Positions 17,102 to 25,845 are shown, counted from the stretch's first letter. The stretch: DNA of 64,000 bases from an uncultured Lachnospiraceae bacterium (GCA_910589265.1 CAJUTQ010000077.1:33722-97721), one strand, 5' to 3'. Notes: a model not told the origin generated them from the sequence alone. Numbers and translations: made by a program.

Positions 17102-17928
17102 AATGCTTCACCTGCCTTTTCTAAATCTGCCATTGCCACCTTGTATTCTTCCTCATTGGGCGCCACTCCATGCCAGGCTGCACTGTTTTCCATAAAGGAA
17201 ACGCCCTTTCCTTTTATAGTCTTTGCTATAATCGCCGTAGGTTTTCCTTTTGTTTCCCTCGCCTCATTAAAGGCTGCCTTTAACTGTTGCAAATCGTTTC
17301 CGTCTTCCACATGAATAACATGAAACTGAAATGCCTCCCATTTCTTGTCAATGGGATAGGGGGAACAGACATCCTCAATTTTTCCGTCAATTTGAAGGCC
17401 ATTATTATCTACAATGACAAGGAGATTATCTAACTTTCTATGCCCTGCAAACATAGCTGCCTCCCATACCTGGCCTTCCTGTATTTCTCCATCTCCTAAA
17501 AGAGTATAGACACGAAAGTCTTTCTGATCCATTTTCCCAGAAAGCGCCATACCTACTGCTGCTGAAATACCCTGGCCTAAAGAACCAGAAGACATATCTA
17601 CTCCTGGAATATGCTGCATACAAGGATGTCCTTGGAGATATGATCCAAGACTGCGCAGAGTTTTTAAATCTTCCACTGGGAAAAATCCTCTGTGGGCTAA
17701 GGTAGAATATAGTCCAGGAGCTGTATGTCCTTTTGAGAGAACGAACCGATCTCTGTCATCCTTATCTGGATGCTCTGGATCAATATTCATTTCCTCAAAA
17801 TAAAGATAAGTAAAAATATCTGCCGCAGATAAAGATCCTCCTGGATGCCCTGCCTTTGCACTGTACACTGCTGTGACAATACTTTTTCGTATTTCATTTG
17901 CCTTTTTTTGTAATTCTAATAGATTCAT
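17089..17928 (-). CDS. Transketolase, N-terminal subunit
   Basis: 280 aa from the ATG at 17928 (M-N-L-L-E-L-Q-K-K), which fits the family better than the upstream ATG and has AGGAGAGGGAGG before it. It contains AKAGHPGGSLSAADI, FVLSKGHTAPGLY and the thiamine diphosphate motif GDGEIQEGQ through to VDNNGLQ. It pairs with the downstream subunit. In this operon it would consume the D-xylulose 5-phosphate delivered by the ascorbate pathway. Confidence 0.93.
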   Translation of the reverse strand: MNLLELQKKANEIRKSIVTAVYSAKAGHPGGSLSAADIFTYLYFEEMNIDPEHPDKDDRDRFVLSKGHTAPGLYSTLAHRGFFPVEDLKTLRSLGSYLQGHPCMQHIPGVDMSSGSLGQGISAAVGMALSGKMDQKDFRVYTLLGDGEIQEGQVWEAAMFAGHRKLDNLLVIVDNNGLQIDGKIEDVCSPYPIDKKWEAFQFHVIHVEDGNDLQQLKAAFNEARETKGKPTAIIAKTIKGKGVSFMENSAAWHGVAPNEEEYKVAMADLEKAGEALCQK

Positions 17929-17951
17929 AGGCCTCCCTCTCCTTTCCAAGC

Positions 17952-18662
17952 TCATCTTGTCTCATCCTGCCCATAGTAAGCTCCCTCTCCATGCTTTCGG
18001 TTAAAATGTTTATCCCTGATTACATCAGGAGCTTCCTTTACATCTTTATTTAACATTTCTGTACGAAAGGCCATCTTGGCCACTTCCTCCAACACTACTG
18101 CATTATGAACAGCTTCCATGGCGTCCTTTCCCCAAGTAAAGGGGCCGTGGTTTGTGCATAAAACGCCTGGGGTATGCATGGGATTCCTTTTCTCTTTCTC
18201 AAAAGTTTCTATAATAACAAGTCCTGTATTTTTCTCATATTCTCCGTTGATTTCTTCTGAGGTTAAGCTTCTTGCACATGGAATGGAACCTAGAAAATAA
18301 TCGGCATGAGTCGTTCCATACAAAGGAATCCCTCTGCCTGCCTGGGCAAAAGAGGTTGCCCAAGAAGAATGGGTGTGAACAATCCCTCCTACTTCTGGAT
18401 ACTTCTTATAAAGTTCCATATGGGTAGGCGTATCTGAAGAAGGTTTATACCTACCTTCTATTTTGTTCCCATTTAAATCCAGCACAACCATATCTTCTAC
18501 TGTCATTTTCTCATAATCAACACCACTTGGTTTAATGACAAAATAGCCTGTTTCTCTATCTATTCCACTCACATTTCCCCATGTATAAGTAATTAATCCC
18601 CTTTTTGGCAATTCCATATTCGCTTCAAAGACCTGTCTCTTAAGTTCTTCTAACATTTTCAT
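17952..18662 (-). CDS. ulaF: L-ribulose-5-phosphate 4-epimerase (UlaF/AraD type)
   Basis: 236 aa, class II aldolase fold. The substrate and zinc site is visible in TWGNVSGID, KPSGVDYE, SSDTPTHMELY, VHTHSSWATSFAQA (zinc His pair) and the later GTTHADYF. It converts L-ribulose 5-phosphate to D-xylulose 5-phosphate, the last step of anaerobic ascorbate breakdown. UlaF and AraD cannot be told apart by sequence reading alone; the neighbours (ulaABC, ulaG, ulaE) make UlaF the better name. It overlaps rpe by four bases. Confidence 0.9.
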   Translation of the reverse strand: MKMLEELKRQVFEANMELPKRGLITYTWGNVSGIDRETGYFVIKPSGVDYEKMTVEDMVVLDLNGNKIEGRYKPSSDTPTHMELYKKYPEVGGIVHTHSSWATSFAQAGRGIPLYGTTHADYFLGSIPCARSLTSEEINGEYEKNTGLVIIETFEKEKRNPMHTPGVLCTNHGPFTWGKDAMEAVHNAVVLEEVAKMAFRTEMLNKDVKEAPDVIRDKHFNRKHGEGAYYGQDETR

Positions 18663-19330
18663 CCTTCCTCCAGCTCTTGAAAAATTTTCATATACTCTAT
18701 TATATTTTGTTCCGTATGGACGCCAAATACAGAAGAACCTGCTACAATTCTGCTGGCGCCTGCCTCAATAACTTCCCTTACGTTTTCCAATCGGATACCT
18801 CCATCTACTTCAATGGGAATATTGAGTCCTTTTTCTCTCAGTATTCCTTTTAAATGCCTTATTTTTTCCATCATAGCAGGAAGAAAACGCTGTCCCCCAA
18901 ATCCTGGATTCACTGTCATGAGTAAGATTGCATCTGCCTCATGGAGTACATAGTCTAAAGCATTGAGAGGAGTGGCAGGATTTAAAACAATGCATGCCTT
19001 TTTGCCACATTCTTTAATATCCATAATCGTCCTCTCAAGATGTCTGCACGCTTCTACATGAACACCAATAATATCAGCGCCAGCTTTTGCAAACTCTCGA
19101 ATATAGCGGGAAGGCTCTTCAATCATTAAGTGAACATCAAATAGAAGGTTACACTGTTCTCTCATTGCCAAAATGACAGGCATCCCTAACGAAATACTAG
19201 GAACAAACATTCCATCCATTACATCAATATGCAAAAGGTTTATGCCTGAGCGCTCCACCATTTTCACTTCCTCGCCCAACCTGGAAAAATCAGCTGCTAA
19301 TATGGAAGGCGCCAATTCTATCATATCCAT
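18659..19330 (-). CDS. rpe: Ribulose-phosphate 3-epimerase
   Basis: 223 aa TIM barrel with every Rpe signature: LAPSILAADFSRLGEEV, LHIDVMDGMFVPSIS, FDVHLMIEEPS, MTVNPGFGGQRF, EVDGGI and AGSSVFG. It interconverts D-ribulose 5-phosphate and D-xylulose 5-phosphate. I checked whether it could be the related UlaD (3-keto-L-gulonate-6-phosphate decarboxylase): the APSILAAD start and the metal-binding DVMDG/DVHLM pattern are Rpe, not UlaD. It links ascorbate-derived pentose phosphate to the rest of the pool. Confidence 0.93.
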   Translation of the reverse strand: MDMIELAPSILAADFSRLGEEVKMVERSGINLLHIDVMDGMFVPSISLGMPVILAMREQCNLLFDVHLMIEEPSRYIREFAKAGADIIGVHVEACRHLERTIMDIKECGKKACIVLNPATPLNALDYVLHEADAILLMTVNPGFGGQRFLPAMMEKIRHLKGILREKGLNIPIEVDGGIRLENVREVIEAGASRIVAGSSVFGVHTEQNIIEYMKIFQELEEG

Positions 19331-19340
19331 CTCCCGCTTT

Positions 19341-20396
19341 CTATTGTTGTATTGTGTAAAGGGCTACTTCATCAATTTCTCTATTTGTTGCTACAAGTTT
19401 GTCTTTTCCATCTTTTACAAAATGGAATATATTTGCTGGCCCACAGCCATGATCAATGAGTTCCCATTGATACTGGTTTTTCTCTTTATTGTATGTGAAA
19501 GCAAGGAGATTTCGGTCTCCCTCTCTATGTCCAATGACAACCGTAGGTTTTCCACAAAGCATACCTCCGTAAAGGGCATGGGTAAATTCTGCTGGCTTCT
19601 CATAGTCATATACTTTTTTATAAGTACCCGATTTTTTCTTATAAATGCTAATGGAAGCTCCATGAAAAGGGGCAAGAACTGCCAATTCTTTTTCTCCGTC
19701 TTCATCTAGATCGACTAATACTCCATCGCTAGTTGGTGTATCCAAAAGCTGTATAATTTCCCATTCTCCTCCTCTTTCTTTTGGGGGGAAAAATTGAAAT
19801 ACACCTTGCTCTGAGGAGATGAGAGAAGTTTCCACCCCATCTTCCACTACTTTATAATAACCATGATTTTTTACCAATCCATCTTTTATCACCTGTAAAG
19901 GCAGTTGATTTTGTTCATTGTAACTTTCTAAATCTGCTGGAAGTTCTATTCCATATACTTTTCCTGGCATAGACCAATCATCTTTGTGCTCATGCCCAGA
20001 CTTTAATGTGCAGGCAATAAGATACTTCACCTGGTTCCTCTCAATAATATCAAATCTGTGTACATGGGGCAGATCCACTAATGTCCTCACTTCCCAATTT
20101 CCCTTCTCCTTAGGAGTGACAATGACAAGCTTTGCCTCTTTTGAGTCATTGGGAGAATAAAATTGGTGGGTGGCAAGAAACTGTCCATTCGTTCCTGGCA
20201 CCTGGACCATGGTCATAACCCCTCCTGGCTCCCTCCATACAGTATCTTCCAAATTTCCGTCTATATCAAACAACAGACATCTTTCCACCTTTTCCCCTGC
20301 TACAAGGAAGTGATCTTTTCCATTATAGTGGAGAGGGGCTATAGAATAACATTTTGTCAACTTTTCAAGTATTTTTTTTTCTATTTTCATGCTCAT
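19341..20396 (-). CDS. Unknown beta-propeller-like (FG-GAP/VCBS-type) protein
   Basis: 351 aa without a signal peptide or membrane segment, so cytoplasmic. Repeating strand-rich blocks with a V-D-L-D-E-D-G-E-K-E-L pattern (about residues 231-241) and similar D-x-D-G-N (LLFDIDGNLED, about residue 43) recall FG-GAP/VCBS calcium-loop propellers. It contains several conserved-looking His and Trp positions (HVHRFDII, SGHEHKDDW, AEFTHALYGG, GHREGDRN). It sits between ulaE and rpe, at the place in the pathway where the missing decarboxylase might be expected, but nothing in the sequence shows a decarboxylase. Function unknown. Confidence 0.6.
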   Translation of the reverse strand: MSMKIEKKILEKLTKCYSIAPLHYNGKDHFLVAGEKVERCLLFDIDGNLEDTVWREPGGVMTMVQVPGTNGQFLATHQFYSPNDSKEAKLVIVTPKEKGNWEVRTLVDLPHVHRFDIIERNQVKYLIACTLKSGHEHKDDWSMPGKVYGIELPADLESYNEQNQLPLQVIKDGLVKNHGYYKVVEDGVETSLISSEQGVFQFFPPKERGGEWEIIQLLDTPTSDGVLVDLDEDGEKELAVLAPFHGASISIYKKKSGTYKKVYDYEKPAEFTHALYGGMLCGKPTVVIGHREGDRNLLAFTYNKEKNQYQWELIDHGCGPANIFHFVKDGKDKLVATNREIDEVALYTIQQ

Positions 20397-20428
20397 TCAT
20401 TCTCCCATTTATTTTAACAAGCTTATGG

Positions 20429-21280
20429 TTAAGCAAGATTTACAAGAAATTCTGTCATCATATAGTTGGCAGACTCTACATCTTTTCTCCATTCCTTGTT
20501 TCCTGTATACCAAAACTCCGTTACAAATTTTCGAACGCCAATACTCCATGCAGTCTCAATGGCCTTTTTAAAATTCACATGTCCTGTTCCATAAGGGATT
20601 TCTCTAAATTTTCCAGGAACAGTCTCTTTTAAGTGCATAGCCACAATATGTCCTTCCCCTAAACGTAAATCATCCAATACATTTGTTCCATAAGTCTTCG
20701 CTGCATTGGTAATGTTTCCAATATCAGGGTAAACATTCAAATATACGGAATTTATTTTTCTCACATAGTCCATGGCTTTACCTACTGTATTCATAAACTC
20801 TGTTTCCATTGTCTCAAATCCCATGAGAACTCCTGCCTTTGCAGCCATATTGACCGCTATTTTTAAATTTTTTAAAAACCACTCTTTTGTCTCCTGGGTA
20901 GAGGTCTCATAGTATACGTCATATCCTGCAAGCTGGATAATTCGAATCCCCAAATCCTGGGCAAGAAAAATGGCTTTTTCCATCATTTCCATACCCCTGT
21001 CTCTAATTTGGGGATCTAGACTCCCCAATGGAAATTTTCTATGTCCGCTTAGACACATAGTACTAATAGGCATATTCGTCTTCTTTATAAGACTTAATAA
21101 TTCGAACCGGTCTTTACCAGACATGTTCAGTCTATTTAGCTTTTCATCTGTCTCATCAATACTTATTTCTATAAAATCAAATCCTGCCTCTTTTGCAGTC
21201 AAAAGCTTTTCTTCCCAAGTTAAGTCCTTTGGCATTGCTTTCTCATATAAACCTAGTGTATATGCTTTATTACTGTCCAT
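20429..21280 (-). CDS. ulaE: L-xylulose/L-ribulose-5-phosphate 3-epimerase
   Basis: 283 aa from the ATG at 21280 (M-D-S-N-K-A-Y-T), which has GGAGGAG five bases upstream. It is an AP-endonuclease-2/xylose-isomerase-like TIM barrel: LGLYEKAMP, DFIEISIDETDEKL, STMCLSGHRKFPLGS, then metal ligands within LMGFETMET, VYPDIGN, HIVAMHLKETVPG and FVTEFW. It converts L-xylulose 5-phosphate to L-ribulose 5-phosphate. Length and motifs fit UlaE/SgbU well. It lies 50 bp downstream of the DeoR regulator. Confidence 0.93.
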   Translation of the reverse strand: MDSNKAYTLGLYEKAMPKDLTWEEKLLTAKEAGFDFIEISIDETDEKLNRLNMSGKDRFELLSLIKKTNMPISTMCLSGHRKFPLGSLDPQIRDRGMEMMEKAIFLAQDLGIRIIQLAGYDVYYETSTQETKEWFLKNLKIAVNMAAKAGVLMGFETMETEFMNTVGKAMDYVRKINSVYLNVYPDIGNITNAAKTYGTNVLDDLRLGEGHIVAMHLKETVPGKFREIPYGTGHVNFKKAIETAWSIGVRKFVTEFWYTGNKEWRKDVESANYMMTEFLVNLA

Positions 21281-21330
21281 TCTACTCCTCCAAGACAATG
21301 TATTCTTATCCTCTGTCCCATGTTTTCCTT

Positions 21331-22122
21331 CTAGTTAAATACATCTCTTTGTACTTGATATACCTCAACCCCTGCTTCTCTTAAAGCCTCCACAACTTCT
21401 ATTGGAGCTTTCTCATCTGTAATAACATTAGTAACTGTATTAATGTCGCAACTTGTAAAGCTGCTGCTATGTCCTATTTTTCTGTGATCTGCCAGAATAT
21501 ACGTTCTGCCAATCACTCTTTTAAGCATTAACTCATTAATGCTTGCTTCATTGGCATTCTCTGTCGTCACCCCTGACTTTGGAGATATACCGCTGCATCC
21601 AATAAAACTTTTTTTTGCAAACACAGTCTGTAAGTTGCGAATTGCATAATCCCCTACAAGAGCTTCTTTGGGATAGCGGATTTCTCCTCCTGTCAAAATA
21701 ATATTTACATTCTCTGGACAATCTGCATAAATAACTTTACCATTGTTTGTTATTACTGTTACATTATTGCTTGTCACATACTGTAATATACGCAGTGCAG
21801 TACTGCTCGTATTGAGAAATATTGTATCTCCATCTTCTATAAGACTGGCTGCATAGCGGGCAATGAGATTTTGGTATATTCTAATTTCACTCTGTCCCCT
21901 TGCCTCTTCCTTTGCCTCACAAAGAACAGCCCCTCCATAAAAACGCACAAGCTTTTTTTTGTCTTCTAAATATTGAAGATCTCTGCGAATCGTAATAGGA
22001 GAAACGCCAAACCTTGACGCCAGCTGTTCTACTTGAACTTCTGAATTTTCCCGGACTAAATTCAGAATACTCTTTCTTCTGTTTTCCACATACGTCCGAT
22101 CCCTCTTCATCCTTATAGCCAT
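21331..22122 (-). CDS. DeoR-family transcription regulator, probable UlaR-like repressor
   Basis: 263 aa. The N-terminal winged helix-turn-helix reads VEQLASRFGVSPITIRRDLQ (about residues 31-50), followed by the DeoR hallmark GGAV. The C-terminal sugar-phosphate sensor domain has DGDTIFLNTSSTALRI and ILADHRKIG. It most likely represses the operon until L-ascorbate 6-phosphate or a later intermediate binds. It is encoded inside the operon, so autoregulation is expected. The exact start is uncertain; ATGs at 22122 and 22110 both have imperfect ribosome sites. Confidence 0.9.
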   Translation of the reverse strand: MAIRMKRDRTYVENRRKSILNLVRENSEVQVEQLASRFGVSPITIRRDLQYLEDKKKLVRFYGGAVLCEAKEEARGQSEIRIYQNLIARYAASLIEDGDTIFLNTSSTALRILQYVTSNNVTVITNNGKVIYADCPENVNIILTGGEIRYPKEALVGDYAIRNLQTVFAKKSFIGCSGISPKSGVTTENANEASINELMLKRVIGRTYILADHRKIGHSSSFTSCDINTVTNVITDEKAPIEVVEALREAGVEVYQVQRDVFN

Positions 22123-22161
22123 GCCTTTCTTCTCACATCAACTCCATACTTTTCCTATGGA

Positions 22162-22211
22162 GAAACAGAGAATTTCATGTCTAACATGCCAGACAATCCA
22201 TTCTCTGTTTC
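22162..22211 (-). promoter_or_regulatory. Long intercistronic stem-loop between ulaB and the regulator
   Basis: GAAACAGAGAAT (22162-22173) and ATTCTCTGTTTC (22200-22211) are perfect 12-bp arms; inside them TGTCT and AGACA can extend the stem. No T-run follows on the minus strand, so an RNA processing or stability element that separates PTS genes from enzyme genes is more likely than a terminator. Confidence 0.65.
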
Positions 22212-22244
22212 CTTTGTCCTTTGACGGCTATTTCGCTTATTCTT

Positions 22245-22535
22245 TTAAGAAATGCCCTGCTCCTTTAATTTGTCTTCCATTTCCTGCTGAGATAATACAT
22301 TGCGCAATCCAATGACTTTTGTTCCCTTTTGCTCTGCTTCTGCAAACATACTTATAAAATTGAGGGGACACATAACAACGTCAAATTGAGGGGCTGCGCT
22401 TTTGCCTTCTGACAAGGAACAATGGTGAATTTTCTGAACCTGCAAGTTTAATGATTTTATCACTTTCTCTGCGGTCATTTTCATCATCAGACTTGTTCCA
22501 GCGCCATTGGCACAGCATACTAAAATGTTTAACAT
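22245..22535 (-). CDS. ulaB: PTS ascorbate-type IIB component
   Basis: 96 aa. ILVCCANGAGTSLMMKM holds the phospho-Cys loop (Cys8, followed by A-N-G-A-G-T-S) of the SgaB/UlaB family. It takes phosphate from the IIA protein and gives it to the incoming sugar bound by the IIC transporter. It follows ulaA on the same transcript after a gap of about 80 bp and precedes a long intercistronic hairpin. Confidence 0.9.
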   Translation of the reverse strand: MLNILVCCANGAGTSLMMKMTAEKVIKSLNLQVQKIHHCSLSEGKSAAPQFDVVMCPLNFISMFAEAEQKGTKVIGLRNVLSQQEMEDKLKEQGIS

Positions 22536-22616
22536 TTTACTCCATCCTTTCTATGTAGAGATTTGATTTTATCTCTAACATTATATCATAATTCGTTTCA
22601 TTACATCTATTGATTT

Positions 22617-24089
22617 TTATTTTTTCCCTTTATACTGTTTGTATGCTTCATAATCTTCTGTCATTAAGAAATAACCTTCTTTTTCCTTGCGGTATTGTAT
22701 TTGAGGAATAGCAAGAAGAGCTACTACAACAATAGCGATACCAATATATCCTAAATACTTCATAACGACTGTCATTGCCGGCCAAACGACTGCCCAGTCC
22801 CACATACCTAAATATCCGCCATAGGAAGCCATGCCTACCCAATAAGCAATAAAGGCAGATCCAAACACTTGGCAAAGTCCAGAGATAAAAGGAAGAATTA
22901 TAGCGGCTTTTAAGCCTCCTTTATTATTTGCATAGACGGCAATGGTAGCGTTGTCAAAAAATACAGGCACAAATCCTGCAATAACAAGGACAGGACTCTT
23001 TGCCAAAATTAATATTCCAATTGCAAGAAACTGTCCTACAGCACCACTTAAGAAGCCAATAGGAACTGCATTAGGAGAACCAAATCCATAAGATACAGCA
23101 CAGTCTACCCCTGGGATAGAACCTGGAAGAAGCTTGTTGGCAATTCCTTGGAAGGATGCGGTAAGCTCTGTTACAAAAGTACGAACTCCTAACTGGAGGA
23201 TAGCCAAATATACAGCAAAATTCATACAGACTTTAATAATATAGAAGACAAAGCTTTCACTCTCAGACATAAATTCTGCGGAAACTAGATAGTCTTTTCC
23301 TAAAATTACTAAAATTGCTCCAAAAAAGATTAACATGAGTAAAGATGTACAAACCATATTCTCATTAAAAATACTCATAAAACCTGGAAGTTCCAAATCT
23401 TCGATCTTTTTCGCTTTTTTTCCTTCTTTTCCTTTACCCATTTTTTCTGCTATCCAAGAAAAGAATGCAATAGCAAACATCTGCTGGTGAGCGAGACAAA
23501 AGCCTGCTCCATCTGTTAATTCCTGGGTTGGTTTGATAGTGAGATTGGAGCCAACCGCCCAGTAGCATCCAAGAATCAAAGCCATTACAATAAGAATTGC
23601 TGTGTTGTTTGTTAAAAAGGGGCAGGCAAAGAGTATAAGCCAATAAGCAGTGGACGACTGCTGTACTTGCACATGACCTGTTGTAAATAAAGCTCTTAGT
23701 TTTGTAAATTTGCTAAAACGAACTAATAATATGTTGACGATAAAGGCAATAAGCAAGAGGATCATTACTTGAGAAAAAGCTTTTCCAAATACTTCCTCCA
23801 CTCCTGCTGTTACAGCATTCTGTCCAAAATAAGGGTCAATAACCATAGCATCTAAATTAAAGCGGTCTTTTAGACCAACGAGCACTGGTCGGAAGTTGCT
23901 AACCAAACCGCCAGAACCAACGGCTAATATCATATATCCTACTACTGTTTTAATTCCCCCTGCCAGTACATCGTACCAAGGCTTTTTCAGCAGTATGTAG
24001 CCTATGATAACAATAAGGCCAATCATAAATTCTGGTTTTTGAAGTATATTTGTGGCAAAATACGTCCAAATGTTCAATAAAATATCCAT
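22617..24089 (-). CDS. ulaA: PTS ascorbate-specific IIC permease
   Basis: 490 aa, an SgaT/UlaA-type membrane protein with about eleven hydrophobic segments. Family features include the N-terminal NILQKPEFMIGLIVIIGYIL, YMILAVGSGGLV, and the substrate-site regions TDGAGFCLAHQQ and PGVDCAVSYGFGSPNAVPIGF. It carries L-ascorbate (or a close relative) across the membrane while it is phosphorylated. The C-terminal QYRKEKEGYFLMTEDYEAYK is cytoplasmic. It lies between ulaC and ulaB, as separate subunits, the usual arrangement for this family in Firmicutes. Confidence 0.93.
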   Translation of the reverse strand: MDILLNIWTYFATNILQKPEFMIGLIVIIGYILLKKPWYDVLAGGIKTVVGYMILAVGSGGLVSNFRPVLVGLKDRFNLDAMVIDPYFGQNAVTAGVEEVFGKAFSQVMILLLIAFIVNILLVRFSKFTKLRALFTTGHVQVQQSSTAYWLILFACPFLTNNTAILIVMALILGCYWAVGSNLTIKPTQELTDGAGFCLAHQQMFAIAFFSWIAEKMGKGKEGKKAKKIEDLELPGFMSIFNENMVCTSLLMLIFFGAILVILGKDYLVSAEFMSESESFVFYIIKVCMNFAVYLAILQLGVRTFVTELTASFQGIANKLLPGSIPGVDCAVSYGFGSPNAVPIGFLSGAVGQFLAIGILILAKSPVLVIAGFVPVFFDNATIAVYANNKGGLKAAIILPFISGLCQVFGSAFIAYWVGMASYGGYLGMWDWAVVWPAMTVVMKYLGYIGIAIVVVALLAIPQIQYRKEKEGYFLMTEDYEAYKQYKGKK

Positions 24090-24157
24090 AAAATCCCTCC
24101 ACTCCTGTCAAGCTTCTATACCTAAGCATAGTATCCATGACATGTTATACAACTCTT

Positions 24158-24616
24158 TTACTTATCTAATAACTTTTCCTGGATTTCCAATAAATCTTCT
24201 GGCTTTTTTGCTTCCAGCAATGCTTCCACAACTTTCTCATCCATAAGCATTTCTGAAAGCTTCATCATATTGTTTAAATGCTGCTCTGGGTTACAGGAAG
24301 CCAAGGTGAAAAAAAGTCTTGCATCCTTTTCTGGATCATTGGGATCAAAGCTTACTGGTTTTTCCAGTTTCATAAAACCAATCGCTGTCTTATGAACTCC
24401 CGCCGCTCCTTCCTGGGAATGGGGCATGGCAACCTCAGGCATAATAACAATGTAGGGCCCATACTTTGTCACGCAGTCAATAATATCTTGCGCATAGTTC
24501 TTATCTATGACGCCATCTTCCTCCAAACTCTCACAGCTCATTCTTATGGCTTCCTGCCAGGAAGAGGCCTCCCTGGCAAATTTATAATGTTTTGACTCTA
24601 CAAACTCTCTTAACAT
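24158..24616 (-). CDS. ulaC: PTS ascorbate-type IIA component
   Basis: 152 aa, mannitol/fructose-type IIA fold. The phospho-acceptor His66 lies in MPEVAMPHSQEGA; the conserved N-terminal WQEAIRMSCESLEEDGVI and the C-terminal LLEAKKPEDLLEIQ complete the domain. It takes phosphate from HPr, probably the dedicated HPr of this operon, and passes it to ulaB. It is 18 bp downstream of ulaG. Confidence 0.92.
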   Translation of the reverse strand: MLREFVESKHYKFAREASSWQEAIRMSCESLEEDGVIDKNYAQDIIDCVTKYGPYIVIMPEVAMPHSQEGAAGVHKTAIGFMKLEKPVSFDPNDPEKDARLFFTLASCNPEQHLNNMMKLSEMLMDEKVVEALLEAKKPEDLLEIQEKLLDK

Positions 24617-24634
24617 GTTTTCACCTTCTTTATT

Positions 24635-25693
24635 TTATAAAATAGAACGGAATGGTACATTTGGTTCATCGGTAAAGCAATCTTCAAATCCTCTCCGATA
24701 ATGATACTGAAGCTTTTTCTTATCCTCTGGCCAAACATATTTTCCTCCTACATCCCAAATAAAGGGGGTGAATTTATAATCCAACACATGTTTTTTGTAT
24801 TGATACAGCATCATAATTTCTAAGGGATCTGCCTTAAAGTTCGTCCAAACGTCGTAATGGAAAGGAATGACAACTTTACATCTAAGAGCTTCTGCCATCC
24901 TTAGTACATCCACAGAAGTCATCTTATCTTGATTTCCAACAGGATTTTCTCCAAAGGAACCAAGGGCCACATCAATATCATAGTCTTTTCCATGTTTGGC
25001 ATAATAAGTACTGTAATGGGAATCTCCACTATGATAAACATTTCCTGCTGGAGTTTTAATTAAATAATTTACTGCCTTCTCGTCCATATCCGTAGGACAT
25101 ATCCCTCGGATGTCATGATCAGCTGTTACTAGACAGGTACGGTCAAAGGAATCTAAAACAATAATTTCACAATCCTTTACTTTCACCTTATCTCCTGGCT
25201 TTACTACTTTGCACCTAGATTCTGGCACACCATAGCTTAACCACTTTTCCACACTTTTTAATGGTCCAATGAAAGGAATCTCCTCTCTTATGTTTTGCAT
25301 GACTGCGGCAGCAAAGAAAGGATCAATATGGTCATTATGATAATGAGTGGATAATACTGCGTCGACTGCTGTCACGGAAAATGGATCATATACAATAGGA
25401 GCAGCCCTTAAATTCGGCTGAGTAGCCCGTCCTCCTGTCATATTTCTCATTTGGTGGAAAGGATCCATCTCCTTTGTCTTCTTCGTTCTCTTTCCATTTC
25501 CAAACCATAGGTCAATGGCAATATTTGTATTATTCTCAGATTTTATCCACAAGCCAGTGCATCCAAGCCACCACATTGCAAATGTTCCAGGCTCTACCAC
25601 CTCCTCATCAATTTCTTCATTCAGCCAAGTTCCCCATTCGGGAAAAGCGCCTAATATCCATTTTTCTCTTGTCAGTTCTTCCACTTTGCTCAT
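24635..25693 (-). CDS. ulaG: L-ascorbate-6-phosphate lactonase
   Basis: 352 aa, metallo-beta-lactamase fold. Metal ligands are visible in LSTHYHNDHIDPFFAA (H-x-H-x-D-H, about residues 116-122), YHSGDSHY and the final PFHYD region. The N-terminus PGTFAMWWLGCTGLWIKS is typical of UlaG. It opens the lactone ring of L-ascorbate 6-phosphate to give 3-keto-L-gulonate 6-phosphate. It is the first gene of the operon and has a strong AAGGAGGAA ribosome site. Confidence 0.95.
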   Translation of the reverse strand: MSKVEELTREKWILGAFPEWGTWLNEEIDEEVVEPGTFAMWWLGCTGLWIKSENNTNIAIDLWFGNGKRTKKTKEMDPFHQMRNMTGGRATQPNLRAAPIVYDPFSVTAVDAVLSTHYHNDHIDPFFAAAVMQNIREEIPFIGPLKSVEKWLSYGVPESRCKVVKPGDKVKVKDCEIIVLDSFDRTCLVTADHDIRGICPTDMDEKAVNYLIKTPAGNVYHSGDSHYSTYYAKHGKDYDIDVALGSFGENPVGNQDKMTSVDVLRMAEALRCKVVIPFHYDVWTNFKADPLEIMMLYQYKKHVLDYKFTPFIWDVGGKYVWPEDKKKLQYHYRRGFEDCFTDEPNVPFRSIL

Positions 25694-25725
25694 TGGTCTT
25701 CCTCCTTGTCATTGTTCCACAACCA

Positions 25726-25845
25726 TTTTTATGATTGTTCTGTTCTTTCTTTTTTTATATTAACACTATTTTATGAATAGATCAATGTATTTTTATGATT
25801 ATTTTATAATTATATGATTATTTTAAATTATTTTTCATAATAATG
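25726..25845 (-). promoter_or_regulatory. Promoter and repeated TTATGATT elements before ulaG
   Basis: Minus-strand promoter: TTGATC (complement of 25780-25785), 17 bp, TAATAT (complement of 25757-25762). Around it, the plus strand carries repeats of TTTTTATGATTG (25726-25737), TTTTTATGATTA (25790-25801) and TATATGATTATT (25811-25822), with CATAATAATG at 25836-25845 as an inverted relative. Direct repeats of this kind around a promoter fit DeoR-family operators, but binding is inferred. The rest of the gap to copA is AT-rich. Confidence 0.55.

Noticed and set aside
18659..19330. Possible UlaD decarboxylase
   Set aside because: All conserved blocks (APSILAADFSRLGEE, DVMDG, FDVHLM, VNPGFGGQ) are those of ribulose-phosphate 3-epimerase.
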